Source of the DNA: DASUBV01 sp035763085
GTDB lineage: Bacteria > Actinomycetota > Actinomycetes > Streptosporangiales > Streptosporangiaceae
NCBI GenBank assembly: GCA_035763085.1
Contig: DASUBV010000294.1
Span: forward strand, 1 to 15,870
DNA: 15,870 nt
Direction of reading: 5' to 3'
A program made the translations under genes and the position numbers. A model generated the notes under the pieces. That model had not been told where the DNA came from, ran no database searches, and saw only the letters and a list, made by a program, of their open reading frames with translations. Shown in pieces: positions 1-7,087 of this stretch. The first letter of the stretch is position 1; the number at the start of each line of letters is the position of its first letter.

Positions 1-13
1 GGCCGCGGGCAGG

Positions 14-799
14 TCAGGCGGTGATCACGTCGACGCCGGCATCGGCGAACGCCGCTGCCTCGGCCGGTCCGAGGCCGGTGTCGGTGACCAGGACGCTGAC
101 CTCGCGGGTGGCGCAGATCCGGGCGAAGGCGCGGTGGCCCACCTTGGAGCTGTCGGCGGCCACCACGACGCGGCCGGCCCGGCTGGCCATCAGCCGGTTG
201 ATGCTGGCCTCGCCCTCGTGGTGCGCGGTCGCCCCGGCGGCCGGGTCGATGCCGTCCACGCCGAGGATCGCCACGTCGAGGGTGACCTGGTCCAGGACGC
301 CGGTGGCCAGCGGCCCGGTGAGCTCGTAAGACTGCGGGCGGGCCACTCCCCCGGTGGCGACGATCTTGATGTGCTGGCGGACGGCCAGCTCGGCGGCGAT
401 GTTCAGCGCATTGGTCACGACGGTCAGCGCGGGCGATGCGGCACCGGAGTTCAGGTCGGGGCGGACCGCGAGGGCCCGGGCGACCTCGGTGGTGGTCGTC
501 CCGCCGTTGAGCCCGGCCACCTGGCCCGGCCGGATCAGCGCCGCGGCCGCCGCGGCGATGCGCTGCTTCTCCGACGGGTGCCGCTCGGACTTGTAGCGCA
601 GCGGCAGGTCATAGGTGACGCCCTGGGCCACCGCGCCGCCGCGGATGCGCCGCAGCATCTGCTGGTCGGCCAGCTCGTCGAAGTCGCGGCGCACCGTCGC
701 GGCGGACACGCCCAGGACCCTGGCAGCCTGCTCGACCTGCAGCTGGCCCTCGGCAGCCAGCAGTTCCAGCAGGTCATTCCACCGGCTGTACCGGCTCAA
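14..799 (-). CDS. DeoR-family sugar-operon transcriptional repressor
   Basis: DNA-binding repressor of the DeoR/GlpR/AgaR family, 261 aa from the chosen start. The N-terminus (MSRYSRWNDLLELL, then a helix-turn-helix with SAATVRRDFDEL around residues 30-42) is the classical DeoR head. The rest is the sugar-phosphate sensing domain, with NGGTTTTE, VVTNALN, an ATGG turn and AADSSKVG near the C-terminus. Start choice: on the minus strand GGGGAGG abuts an ATG at 805 with no spacer, but lies 6 nt before TTG at 799. TTG gives the family-standard MSRY beginning, so I prefer it; starting at 805 would add only two residues. It is divergent from the isomerase-kinase-aldolase operon, which it probably represses with a phosphosugar as inducer (family knowledge plus position). 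The intergenic dyad at 967-996 is the leading operator candidate. Related members include AgaR, LacR and GlpR; the exact ligand cannot be told from sequence. Confidence 0.93.
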   Translation of the reverse strand: MSRYSRWNDLLELLAAEGQLQVEQAARVLGVSAATVRRDFDELADQQMLRRIRGGAVAQGVTYDLPLRYKSERHPSEKQRIAAAAAALIRPGQVAGLNGGTTTTEVARALAVRPDLNSGAASPALTVVTNALNIAAELAVRQHIKIVATGGVARPQSYELTGPLATGVLDQVTLDVAILGVDGIDPAAGATAHHEGEASINRLMASRAGRVVVAADSSKVGHRAFARICATREVSVLVTDTGLGPAEAAAFADAGVDVITA

Positions 800-1122
800 C
801 GGCATCCTCCCCGGATCATTGCGCGAACGTGCCCGGGCCGGGCCGCGGGCACCGGCCGGACCGTGCCAGGCGGCCGTGCCGGGCGGCGCCGTCCTGCGTC
901 CGCAGCCGCAGCGTGCCCGGGCCTGGCCGGCGCAGCACAGGATGGCGCAGTCCGCCCTGTTCCGAATATGCTTGTTTCTGATATATACCAAGCATAACTG
1001 TGCATGTGTGCGTGAACAGCACTGCCCGTGCCCGCGCGCCGGGCGAGGCCACGCGGCACCGCGCGGCGCGGCACCGCCCGGCAGCACGGCGCAGCGCAGC
1101 CGACGACCGGAGGAACACATCA
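800..1122. promoter_or_regulatory. Divergent control region between DeoR repressor and sugar operon
   Basis: About 320 bases without a gene. Most of it is extremely GC-rich. The only AT-rich patch, about 958-1018, should carry the promoters of both divergent genes. Possible -10-like hexamers are present on both strands (TATATA around 982-987; CATATT on the minus strand), but no pair with good -35 and spacing stands out, so no promoter is assigned. The perfect dyad at 967-996 lies in this patch. A GGAGG at 1109-1113 is the ribosome binding site of the plus-strand operon. Confidence 0.6.
967..996. promoter_or_regulatory. Candidate DeoR operator: perfect 8-bp inverted repeat
   Basis: TATGCTTG (967-974) and CAAGCATA (989-996) are perfect reverse complements separated by 14 nt, giving a 30-bp dyad. 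It sits in the only AT-rich patch of the DeoR/isomerase intergenic region, overlapping where both promoters should lie. That position fits an operator for the adjacent DeoR repressor. The assignment is inferred from position and symmetry; no experimental motif is being matched. Confidence 0.55.
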
Positions 1123-2034
1123 GTGAGTGTCCAGCCAGACCCCGGAGCCGGCCGCCTGATGGAAGCCGAGCTGGCGTCGCAGCCCGAGTGCTGGCGGCGG
1201 GCCGCCGGGCTGGCGCCGGGCGTGGCGGGCCTGCTGCCCCGCCGGGGTGAGCGCGTCGCGGTGGCGGGCTGCGGGACCTCGTGGTTCATCGGCCAGTCCT
1301 ACGCCGCCGCGCGGGAGGCCGCCGGGCACGGCGAGACTGACGCGTTCGCGGCGTCGCAGATGCCGGCCGGGCGCCGCTACGACCGGGTCGTGGTGCTGTC
1401 CCGCTCCGGCACCACCACCGAGATCCTGGACCTGCAGGCCCGGCTCAGCGGGCGGTCGCCGACGCTGGCCATCACCGCCGACCCGGCCGGCCCGGTGGCG
1501 CGGCGGGCCGACACGGTCATCGCGCTGGACTTCGCCGATGAGCAGTCGGTGGTGCAGACCCGCTTCGCGACCACCGAGCTGGTCCTGCTGCTGGCCGGCC
1601 TCGGCCAGGACACGAGCGCGGCTGCAACGGCGGCGGCCGGGGTGCTGGCCCGCCCGGTGCCCGCGGAGCTGACGGCTGCCCGCCAGGTTACGTTCCTGGG
1701 CGACGGCTGGACCTGCGGCCTGGCCAGCGAGGCGGCGCTGAAGCTGCGCGAGGCGGCCGGGATGTGGACCGAGTCTTACCCGGCGATGGAGTACCGGCAC
1801 GGCCCGATCGCCGTCACCGGCCCCGGCAGCGTGGTGTGGTCGCTGGGCGAGATGCCCGACGGCCTGGCCGCGGAGATCGCTGCCGCCGGCGGCCTGGCCT
1901 GGCCCGGCGGCCCGGAGCCGCTCGCCGACCTGGTCGCGGTGCAGCAGCTGGCCCTGGCCCTGGGCCGTTCCCGCGGGCTGGATCCCGACCAGCCCCGGAA
2001 CCTGACCCGGTCGGTCATCCTGGCCCGGCCCTGA
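1123..2034 (+). CDS. SIS-domain sugar-phosphate isomerase/deaminase (AgaS/GlmS-like)
   Basis: Cytosolic enzyme with two SIS (sugar isomerase) folds, 303 aa. The first SIS carries AGCGTSW (residues 48-54) and the phosphosugar loop SRSGTTTE (93-100). The second has ALKLREAAG followed by EYRHGP (223-228), which matches the active-site region of the GlmS isomerase domain and of AgaS. AgaS converts galactosamine-6-phosphate to tagatose-6-phosphate plus ammonia; with a kinase and a tagatose-type aldolase following, that reaction is the best guess. It is shorter than AgaS (about 380 aa), so a related ketose/aldose isomerase or FrlB-like deglycase is possible. GTG at 1123 is chosen because GGAGG lies 9 nt upstream and the homologous part starts just after it; the upstream in-frame ATG at 1000 would add 41 low-complexity residues. 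First gene of a three-gene operon. Confidence 0.88.
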   Translation: MSVQPDPGAGRLMEAELASQPECWRRAAGLAPGVAGLLPRRGERVAVAGCGTSWFIGQSYAAAREAAGHGETDAFAASQMPAGRRYDRVVVLSRSGTTTEILDLQARLSGRSPTLAITADPAGPVARRADTVIALDFADEQSVVQTRFATTELVLLLAGLGQDTSAAATAAAGVLARPVPAELTAARQVTFLGDGWTCGLASEAALKLREAAGMWTESYPAMEYRHGPIAVTGPGSVVWSLGEMPDGLAAEIAAAGGLAWPGGPEPLADLVAVQQLALALGRSRGLDPDQPRNLTRSVILARP

Positions 2035-2036
2035 GC

Positions 2037-2078
2037 ATGCGCCGGCCCCCTGCTTCGCCTGGCCCGGCCCGCCGGTGA
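2037..2078 (+). other. Possible 13-codon coupling mini-ORF between isomerase and kinase genes
   Basis: An ATG two bases after the isomerase stop opens a 13-codon frame (MRRPPASPGPARR) whose TGA (2076-2078) overlaps the kinase GTG (2075-2077) by 4 nt. The kinase has no visible Shine-Dalgarno sequence. Terminating ribosomes could re-initiate here and hand over to the kinase, so this may be a translational bridge and not a functional peptide. It could equally be chance in GC-rich sequence. Confidence 0.25.
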
Positions 2079-3100
2079 TCCTCGTCGTCACGCTCAACCC
2101 GGCGCTCGACGTGACCCACCACGTCGAGCAGGCGGACTGGGCAGGCGTCAACCGGCCGCACACGGTCATGACCCGGCCCGGCGGCAAGGGCGTCAATGTC
2201 GCCCGCGTGCTGCTGGCCCTGGGCACCGGCGTGCTGGTCACCGGCCTGGCCGGCGGCGCGGCGGGCGACGCGGTGCGGGCCGGGCTGGACGCGGCCGGGG
2301 TGCCGGCCGACCTGACGCCCATCGCCGCCGAGACCCGCCGGACCTTCGCCGTCGTCGACGCCGCGCGCGGGCAGACGGGGCTGTTCAACGAGCCGGGACC
2401 GCCGGTGTCGGAAGCCGAGTTCGCCCGGTTCCGGGACCGGTTCCGCGCCGCGCTGCCCGCCGCCGCCGCGGTGGTGCTCACCGGCAGCCTGCCGCGCGGG
2501 CTGCCCGCCAGCTGCTACGCGGAGCTGATCGCCCTGGCCGACGGCACCCCGGTCGTCCTGGACACCGACGGCCCGCCGCTGCGCGACGGCGCCGCGGCCG
2601 GCCCCGCGATCGTCAAGCCCAACCTGGCCGAGCTGGAGCGTGTCGCCGGCCGCCCGCTGCGTGCCGGCCCCGGTGCCGAGTCCGCCGCGCCGGACGAGGT
2701 CCGGCACGCCGCCCGGGAGCTGATGACCGCGGGCGCCGCGGCGGTCGTGGTCACTCTCGGCCCCGCCGGGCTGCTGGCGGAGACCAGCGACGGCACCTGG
2801 CGGGCCGTCCCGCCCGGCCCCGAGCCCGGCAACCCGACCGGCGCCGGCGACGCCGCCGTGGCCGGCCTGGCACGCGGCCTGGCACTGGGCCAGGCCTGGC
2901 CCGAGCGGCTGCGTCACGCCACGGCGCTCGGCACCGCGGCGGTGGCTGCGCCGGTTGCCGGCGAGTTCAGCCGCGAGCGCTACGCCGAGCTGCTGCCCGA
3001 GATCAGCGTCCGCCGGGACGACGACCCTGCCCAGCCCGGTGCGGCCCGGCCCGGTGCCGCCCGGCCCAGTCCCGCCCCGTCGCCGGAAGGCCGCCCGTGA
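2075..3100 (+). CDS. PfkB-family sugar-phosphate kinase (tagatose-6-phosphate kinase / 1-phosphofructokinase)
   Basis: Cytosolic ribokinase-fold kinase, 341 aa. The start MILVVTLNPALDVTHHV is the standard beginning of the LacC/FruK/PfkB subgroup. PfkB signature 1 is seen as GGKGVNVAR (residues 36-44), a phosphosugar-contact stretch as FNEPGPPVS, and signature 2 as PTGAGDAAVAG with the catalytic base D259. Between isomerase and aldolase genes it should phosphorylate tagatose-6-phosphate (or fructose-1-phosphate) to the 1,6-bisphosphate with ATP. GTG at 2075 is fixed by homology although no Shine-Dalgarno precedes it; coupling from upstream is likely. The last ~20 residues are a Pro/Ala-rich tail with a GAARP duplication, beyond the usual ~310 aa of the family. 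Its stop overlaps the aldolase start by 4 nt (GTGA). Confidence 0.92.
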   Translation: MILVVTLNPALDVTHHVEQADWAGVNRPHTVMTRPGGKGVNVARVLLALGTGVLVTGLAGGAAGDAVRAGLDAAGVPADLTPIAAETRRTFAVVDAARGQTGLFNEPGPPVSEAEFARFRDRFRAALPAAAAVVLTGSLPRGLPASCYAELIALADGTPVVLDTDGPPLRDGAAAGPAIVKPNLAELERVAGRPLRAGPGAESAAPDEVRHAARELMTAGAAAVVVTLGPAGLLAETSDGTWRAVPPGPEPGNPTGAGDAAVAGLARGLALGQAWPERLRHATALGTAAVAAPVAGEFSRERYAELLPEISVRRDDDPAQPGAARPGAARPSPAPSPEGRP

Positions 3101-3939
3101 CCAGCGCCAGCATGAGCGAGATCATCGGCGCCGCCCGCGCGGCCGGCCGGGGCGTCGGCGCGTTCAACCTCATCGGCATCGAGCACGCCGAGGCCATCGT
3201 CTCCGGCGCCGAGGCCGCCAGGGCACCGGTCGTGCTGCAGATCAGCGAGAACTGCGTCGCCTACCACGGGGCACTGGAGCCCGTCGGGCTGGCCGCGCTG
3301 GCCATCGCCCGGGCCGCGGCCGTGCCCGTCGCCGTGCACCTCGATCACGCGACCCGCGAGGACCTGGTCCGCCGGGCCGCCGCCATCGGGATCGGCTCGG
3401 TCATGTTCGACGCCTCGGTGCTTCCCTATGCCGGCAACGTATCCGCGACCCGCTCGATCGCGGGCTGGTGTGCTGAGCGCGGCATCTGGGTGGAGTCCGA
3501 GCTCGGCGAGATCGGCGGCAAGGACGGGGTGCACGCGGCCGGCGCGCGGACCCGCCCGGACCAGGCCGCCGCCTACGCCGCGGCGACCGGGGTCGACGCG
3601 CTGGCAGTGGCCGTGGGCAGCTCGCACGCCATGCTGACCCGCGACGCCGTCCTGGACCTGGACCTGATCAGCGCGATCCGCGACGCCACCACCGTGCCGC
3701 TGGTGCTGCACGGCTCCTCCGGCGTGCCCGACGGCACGCTGACCGCGGCCGTGACGGCCGGCATGACGAAGATCAACATCGCCACCCAGCTGAACAAGGT
3801 ATGGACCGCCGCCGTCCGGGACCGGCTCGGCGCCGACCCTGCGCTGGTCGACCCGCGCCGCTACACCGCCGCCGCCCGGGATGCCGTCAGCGCCGAGGTC
3901 GCCCGCCTGCTCGCCGTCCTCCGCGCCGCCCCGGCCTGA
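3097..3939 (+). CDS. Class II ketose-bisphosphate aldolase (tagatose/fructose-bisphosphate type)
   Basis: Zinc-dependent aldolase of the GatY/KbaY/FbaA family, 280 aa, close to the usual length. Key residues are in place: HLDH at 81-84 (D83 catalytic, H84 zinc), SELGEIGG, zinc histidine H177 in GSSHAM, zinc histidine H205 in LHGSSG, and the phosphate-binding KINIATQLN around N227. It should split tagatose-1,6-bisphosphate (or fructose-1,6-bisphosphate) into dihydroxyacetone phosphate and glyceraldehyde-3-phosphate. The gene begins with GTG inside the kinase stop (4-nt overlap), with GGAAGG 6 nt upstream. The GSSH variant in place of the common GTAH suggests a specialised rather than glycolytic aldolase. 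Operon position supports the tagatose role, but substrate stereospecificity cannot be read from sequence. It ends 17 nt from the convergent permease gene. Confidence 0.92.
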   Translation: MTSASMSEIIGAARAAGRGVGAFNLIGIEHAEAIVSGAEAARAPVVLQISENCVAYHGALEPVGLAALAIARAAAVPVAVHLDHATREDLVRRAAAIGIGSVMFDASVLPYAGNVSATRSIAGWCAERGIWVESELGEIGGKDGVHAAGARTRPDQAAAYAAATGVDALAVAVGSSHAMLTRDAVLDLDLISAIRDATTVPLVLHGSSGVPDGTLTAAVTAGMTKINIATQLNKVWTAAVRDRLGADPALVDPRRYTAAARDAVSAEVARLLAVLRAAPA

Positions 3940-3956
3940 GCCGGCCGCCGCCGGAG

Positions 3957-4841
3957 TCAGGTGCCGGCCAGGCCCGTGGCGGCCACCGAGCGGATGAAGT
4001 AGCGCTGCGCCACGAAGAAGATCACCAGCATCGGGGCCAGGCTCATCACGTTGCCCGCCATCAGCAGCGGCCATTCAGTCTGGTGCGCTCCCTGGAACGT
4101 GGCCAGGCCCAGCGGCAGCGTCATCCGGCTCGTCGAGTTGACCGCGATCAGCGGCCACAGGAACGAGTTCCACGAGTCCAGGAACGTCAGCGCGGCCAGC
4201 GTGGCCAGCGCCGGGACCGACAGCGGCAGCACGATCTTCCACAGGACCCTGAGCCGGCTTGCCCCGTCCACCCGGGCCGACTCCTCGTACTCGACGGGCA
4301 GCGTGCGGAAGAACTGGCGCAGGAAGAACACCCCGAACGCGCTCGCTGCGTTCGGCACGATCAGCGCGCCGATGTGGTTGATCCCGACCGGCGCCAGCAG
4401 GTGCGTGCCCAGCCACTTGGTGATGATGAACTGCGGGATCATCGTGACCTGGAACGGCACCATCAGCGTGGCCATGATCACCACGAACAGCGCGCCGCGG
4501 CCCAGGAACCGGAACCGCGCGAATGCGTACCCCGCCAGCGAGCACAGCACCAGGTTCGAGACCACCGTGGTCACCGCGACGATCGCGCTGTTGAGGAAGA
4601 ACCGCCCGAACGGGGCGGCGTTCAGCGCGTCGGTGTAGTTGCGCAGCCGGATCACGTGCGGGGCCAGGATCGGCGGAAAATGCAGCGCCTCGCCCGGCGT
4701 CTCGATCGAGGTCACGATGAGCCACAGGAACGGGAAGATCAGGATGATCGTGGCCGGGATCAGCACCAGGTGCCAGGGGCTGAACGGCAGCCGCCAGCGC
4801 CGGGCCGGCCGGGTCGCGTCCCGCGACATACTCAGCGCCAT
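3957..4841 (-). CDS. Carbohydrate ABC transporter permease, MalG/UgpE type
   Basis: Inner-membrane permease subunit of a CUT1 sugar importer, 294 aa. There are about six hydrophobic segments: the first follows the basic N-terminus (WHLVLIPATIILIFPFLWLI) and the last ends at VIFFVAQRYFIRSV. The EAA loop that docks the ATPase is clear: EESARVDGAS, then LWKIVLPLSVPAL. The C-terminal RYFIRSVAATGLAGT is typical of MalG-type partners. ATG at 4841 has GAGGG upstream and lies 10 nt after the stop of the MalF-type gene, so it is the third gene of the minus-strand importer operon. It pairs with the 4852-5796 product to form the channel. No ATPase gene follows; transcription runs into the convergent aldolase stop only 17 nt away. 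Confidence 0.94.
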   Translation of the reverse strand: MALSMSRDATRPARRWRLPFSPWHLVLIPATIILIFPFLWLIVTSIETPGEALHFPPILAPHVIRLRNYTDALNAAPFGRFFLNSAIVAVTTVVSNLVLCSLAGYAFARFRFLGRGALFVVIMATLMVPFQVTMIPQFIITKWLGTHLLAPVGINHIGALIVPNAASAFGVFFLRQFFRTLPVEYEESARVDGASRLRVLWKIVLPLSVPALATLAALTFLDSWNSFLWPLIAVNSTSRMTLPLGLATFQGAHQTEWPLLMAGNVMSLAPMLVIFFVAQRYFIRSVAATGLAGT

Positions 4842-4851
4842 GCCGCCGCCC

Positions 4852-5796
4852 TCACGACCGGTAGTGGGTGAACCGCCGCCCGACCCGGAACTGGATCGCG
4901 GTGATCACCAGGATGATCAGGAACAGGACGTAGGCGATCGCCGAGGCGTAGCCGAAGTTGAAGTCGGTGAACGCCTGCTCGTACAGGTAATAGACCAGCA
5001 CCGTGGTGGCGTTCAGCGGCCCGCCCTGGGTGCTCAGGTACACCTCGTCGAACAACTGCAGCGCATTGATCGTCAGCCACACGGCAAGGAACAGCGACGC
5101 CGGGCTGAGCAGCGGCAGCGTTACCCGGCGGAACGTGGTCCACGCTCCGGCCCCGTCGATGGCCGCGGCCTCGGTCAGCATCTGCGGCACGCCCTGCAGC
5201 GCGGCCAGGTAGATCACCACCGCGAAGCCGGTCCAGCCCCAGATCGTCATGACCAGGATCACGTACAGCGCCTGCGACGGCGAGTTCAGGAACTGTTGCG
5301 CCGGGATGCCGGCCAGCGACAGCACGTAGTTGACGATGCCGTAGGACGGGTCGAACAGCCAGATGAACACCAGCGCCTCGCTGATGGTGGAGATGGCCAT
5401 CGTGGCGTAGGCGGCGGTCCGGTACACCGAGATGAACCGGATCTTGCGGTTCATCGCCACCGCCAGGAACAGCCCGACCAGCATCGTGCCCGGCACGAAC
5501 AGCGCGGTGTAGATCAGCGTGTGCGCCAGGGCCTGGCCGATGACCGGGTCCTTCACCAGCTCCCGGTAGTTGTGCAGGCCGACGAACGGGGTGCTGGGCG
5601 ACAGCAAGTTGGACCGCTGGAAGGACATCACCGCCGACCAGATGATCGGCGCCGCGCCGAACAGCCCGATGATGACCGTGGCCGGGGTGACGAACCCCCA
5701 GCCGGACACCTGCTCGGCCAGCCCGGCCCGCCGCTGCCGGGCCGGCGGCGCGGGCGCCGGGCGCGACCGGCGGCGGAGCGTGGCGAGGGTGGTCAC
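4852..5796 (-). CDS. Carbohydrate ABC transporter permease, MalF/UgpA type
   Basis: Inner-membrane permease subunit of the CUT1 importer, 314 aa. A basic, proline-rich N-terminus (residues 1-30) is followed by about six membrane segments, beginning with WGFVTPATVIIGLFGAAPII. The periplasm-side FVGLHNYRELVKDP motif is characteristic of MalF/UgpA proteins. The EAA loop is MLTEAAAIDGAGAW, then TFRRVTLPLLSP. The GTG start at 5796 lies 1 nt after the stop of the binding-protein gene, so translation is almost certainly coupled. It forms a heterodimer with the downstream MalG-type permease. Sugar specificity is set mainly by the binding protein and cannot be read from this subunit. Confidence 0.94.
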   Translation of the reverse strand: MTTLATLRRRSRPAPAPPARQRRAGLAEQVSGWGFVTPATVIIGLFGAAPIIWSAVMSFQRSNLLSPSTPFVGLHNYRELVKDPVIGQALAHTLIYTALFVPGTMLVGLFLAVAMNRKIRFISVYRTAAYATMAISTISEALVFIWLFDPSYGIVNYVLSLAGIPAQQFLNSPSQALYVILVMTIWGWTGFAVVIYLAALQGVPQMLTEAAAIDGAGAWTTFRRVTLPLLSPASLFLAVWLTINALQLFDEVYLSTQGGPLNATTVLVYYLYEQAFTDFNFGYASAIAYVLFLIILVITAIQFRVGRRFTHYRS

Positions 5797-5797
5797 G

Positions 5798-7087
5798 TCA
5801 GCCGTTCGGGTTGGCCAGGATCTGGTTGACCTGCCGTGCCGCGCTCGACAGAGCCGCGGCCGGCTGCGCCTTGCCGAGCAGCACCGAGACCACCATCGTG
5901 CCGAGCACCTGGGAGATCTTCGGGTAGCTGGGGATCTGCGGCCGGGCCTGCTTCACGTTGCCCAGGTTGGCGATGAAGGTGTTTACGCCCGGCAGCGCGG
6001 CGTTCATCTGCTGGCTGAACCCGGCTGCGTCGCCCACCGACTGCCGGGTCGGCAGGTCACCGGTCTTCAGCGAGAACGCCTTGACCTGGGCCGGGCTGGT
6101 CAGCCAGAGCAGGAACTTCTCCGCGGCTGAGACCTGGGTGGCGCCGTTGTTGAAGATCACCCAGTTGTCCGGTCCGGAGATGGTCTGGTGCCCGCCGGCT
6201 GATCCCGGGTAGGCGGGCATGACCTGCACGCCGTAGTGCACGTTGGGGAAGCTGCCCAGGTCCCACGGGCCGGTGACCAGCATCCCGATCCGGCCCGAGT
6301 TGAACAGGGTGCCGTAGGCCGAGTCGGTCGGGTCCAGGTACATCGACTTGTCGGTGACGGCCATCGTGCGCAGCGTCTCCAGCGACTTCAGCCCGGCCGC
6401 CGAGTCGAACGCCGCCTTCTTGTTATCGGGGGTCAGCAGCTGGCCGCCGGCCTCCCACAGCAGCGCCTCCCAGTGCCACACCGTGTCCTCGCTGCCCGGC
6501 GTGACGTAGGCCGTGCCGAACTGCTTGGCCGCCGGGCTGGTCAGCTTCTTCGCGTCGGCCATGAACTGGTCCCAGGTCCAGTCCGGCGATGGCGGGGCCA
6601 GGTGGGCCCGGGCGAACAGCGTCTTGTTGTAGACCACGGCCAGGTTGTCGACCAGCGCCGGGATACCGATGACCTTGCCGTTGACGGTGGCCACGTCCCG
6701 CTCGCCGACCCAGAAGTCGGTCCAGTTCACCCCGGCGCGCTGCACCACCTGGGTCAGGTTGACCACCTTCGGGATCTGCGCCACGTTGGGAGCCCATGAC
6801 CCGTACAGGTAGGCGATGTCGGGCACGCTGCCGCCGCGCACCGCGGTCAGCACCTTCTGCAGCGAGTTGTCGTTGTTGACGAACAGGCTGGTCACCTTCA
6901 CGCCCGGGTGCGCCTTGTTGTACTGCGCGACCTGCTGGGCGAAGACCTTGGCCTCGGTGCCGGTGTAGCCCTCCCAGATCGTGATCGAGCTGGCCGAGCT
7001 CCCGCCCTGGCTGTCGCTGCCGCACGCCGCCAGGCCCAGGGCCACCAGTGCGGCCGCCAGTGCGGTCCGCAGCCAGGTTCTTGCCAT
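5798..7087 (-). CDS. Extracellular sugar-binding lipoprotein (ABC solute-binding family 1)
   Basis: Substrate-capturing lipoprotein of the importer, 429 aa. The signal peptide (MARTWLRT, then an Ala/Leu core) ends in a lipobox LAAC with the lipidated cysteine at residue 22, followed by a Gly/Ser linker. The mature part starts SITIWEGYTGTEAK and has the family 1 features VPDIAYLYGSW, the hinge-region GRIGMLVTGPWDLG and DNWVIFNNGATQVSAAEKF. The length is normal for the MalE/UgpB group. ATG at 7087 has AGAGG 5 nt upstream. It is the first gene of the importer operon (then MalF-type, then MalG-type) and is divergent from the alpha-galactosidase, which suggests an alpha-galactoside or related oligosaccharide as ligand. 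The ligand is an inference from context. Confidence 0.94.
   Translation of the reverse strand: MARTWLRTALAAALVALGLAACGSDSQGGSSASSITIWEGYTGTEAKVFAQQVAQYNKAHPGVKVTSLFVNNDNSLQKVLTAVRGGSVPDIAYLYGSWAPNVAQIPKVVNLTQVVQRAGVNWTDFWVGERDVATVNGKVIGIPALVDNLAVVYNKTLFARAHLAPPSPDWTWDQFMADAKKLTSPAAKQFGTAYVTPGSEDTVWHWEALLWEAGGQLLTPDNKKAAFDSAAGLKSLETLRTMAVTDKSMYLDPTDSAYGTLFNSGRIGMLVTGPWDLGSFPNVHYGVQVMPAYPGSAGGHQTISGPDNWVIFNNGATQVSAAEKFLLWLTSPAQVKAFSLKTGDLPTRQSVGDAAGFSQQMNAALPGVNTFIANLGNVKQARPQIPSYPKISQVLGTMVVSVLLGKAQPAAALSSAARQVNQILANPNG

Noticed and set aside
823..960. GC-rich repeats and hairpins in the DeoR leader region
   Set aside because: GGC/CCG runs pair with almost anything here; no specific, extended or nested structure stands out.
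1000..1122. N-terminal extension of the isomerase from an ATG at 1000
   Set aside because: The 41 extra residues are Arg/Ala-rich and without homology; GTG at 1123 has a proper GGAGG and leads straight into the family sequence.
1120..2917. Long minus-strand open frames opposite the isomerase and kinase genes
   Set aside because: Low-complexity Gly/Arg/Gln translation with no family motifs; the plus strand codes for clear SIS and PfkB proteins.
3931..3944. CCGGC-CTGA-GCCGG hairpin at the aldolase stop as a terminator
   Set aside because: Only 5 bp of stem and no other support; such hairpins are expected by chance at this GC content.
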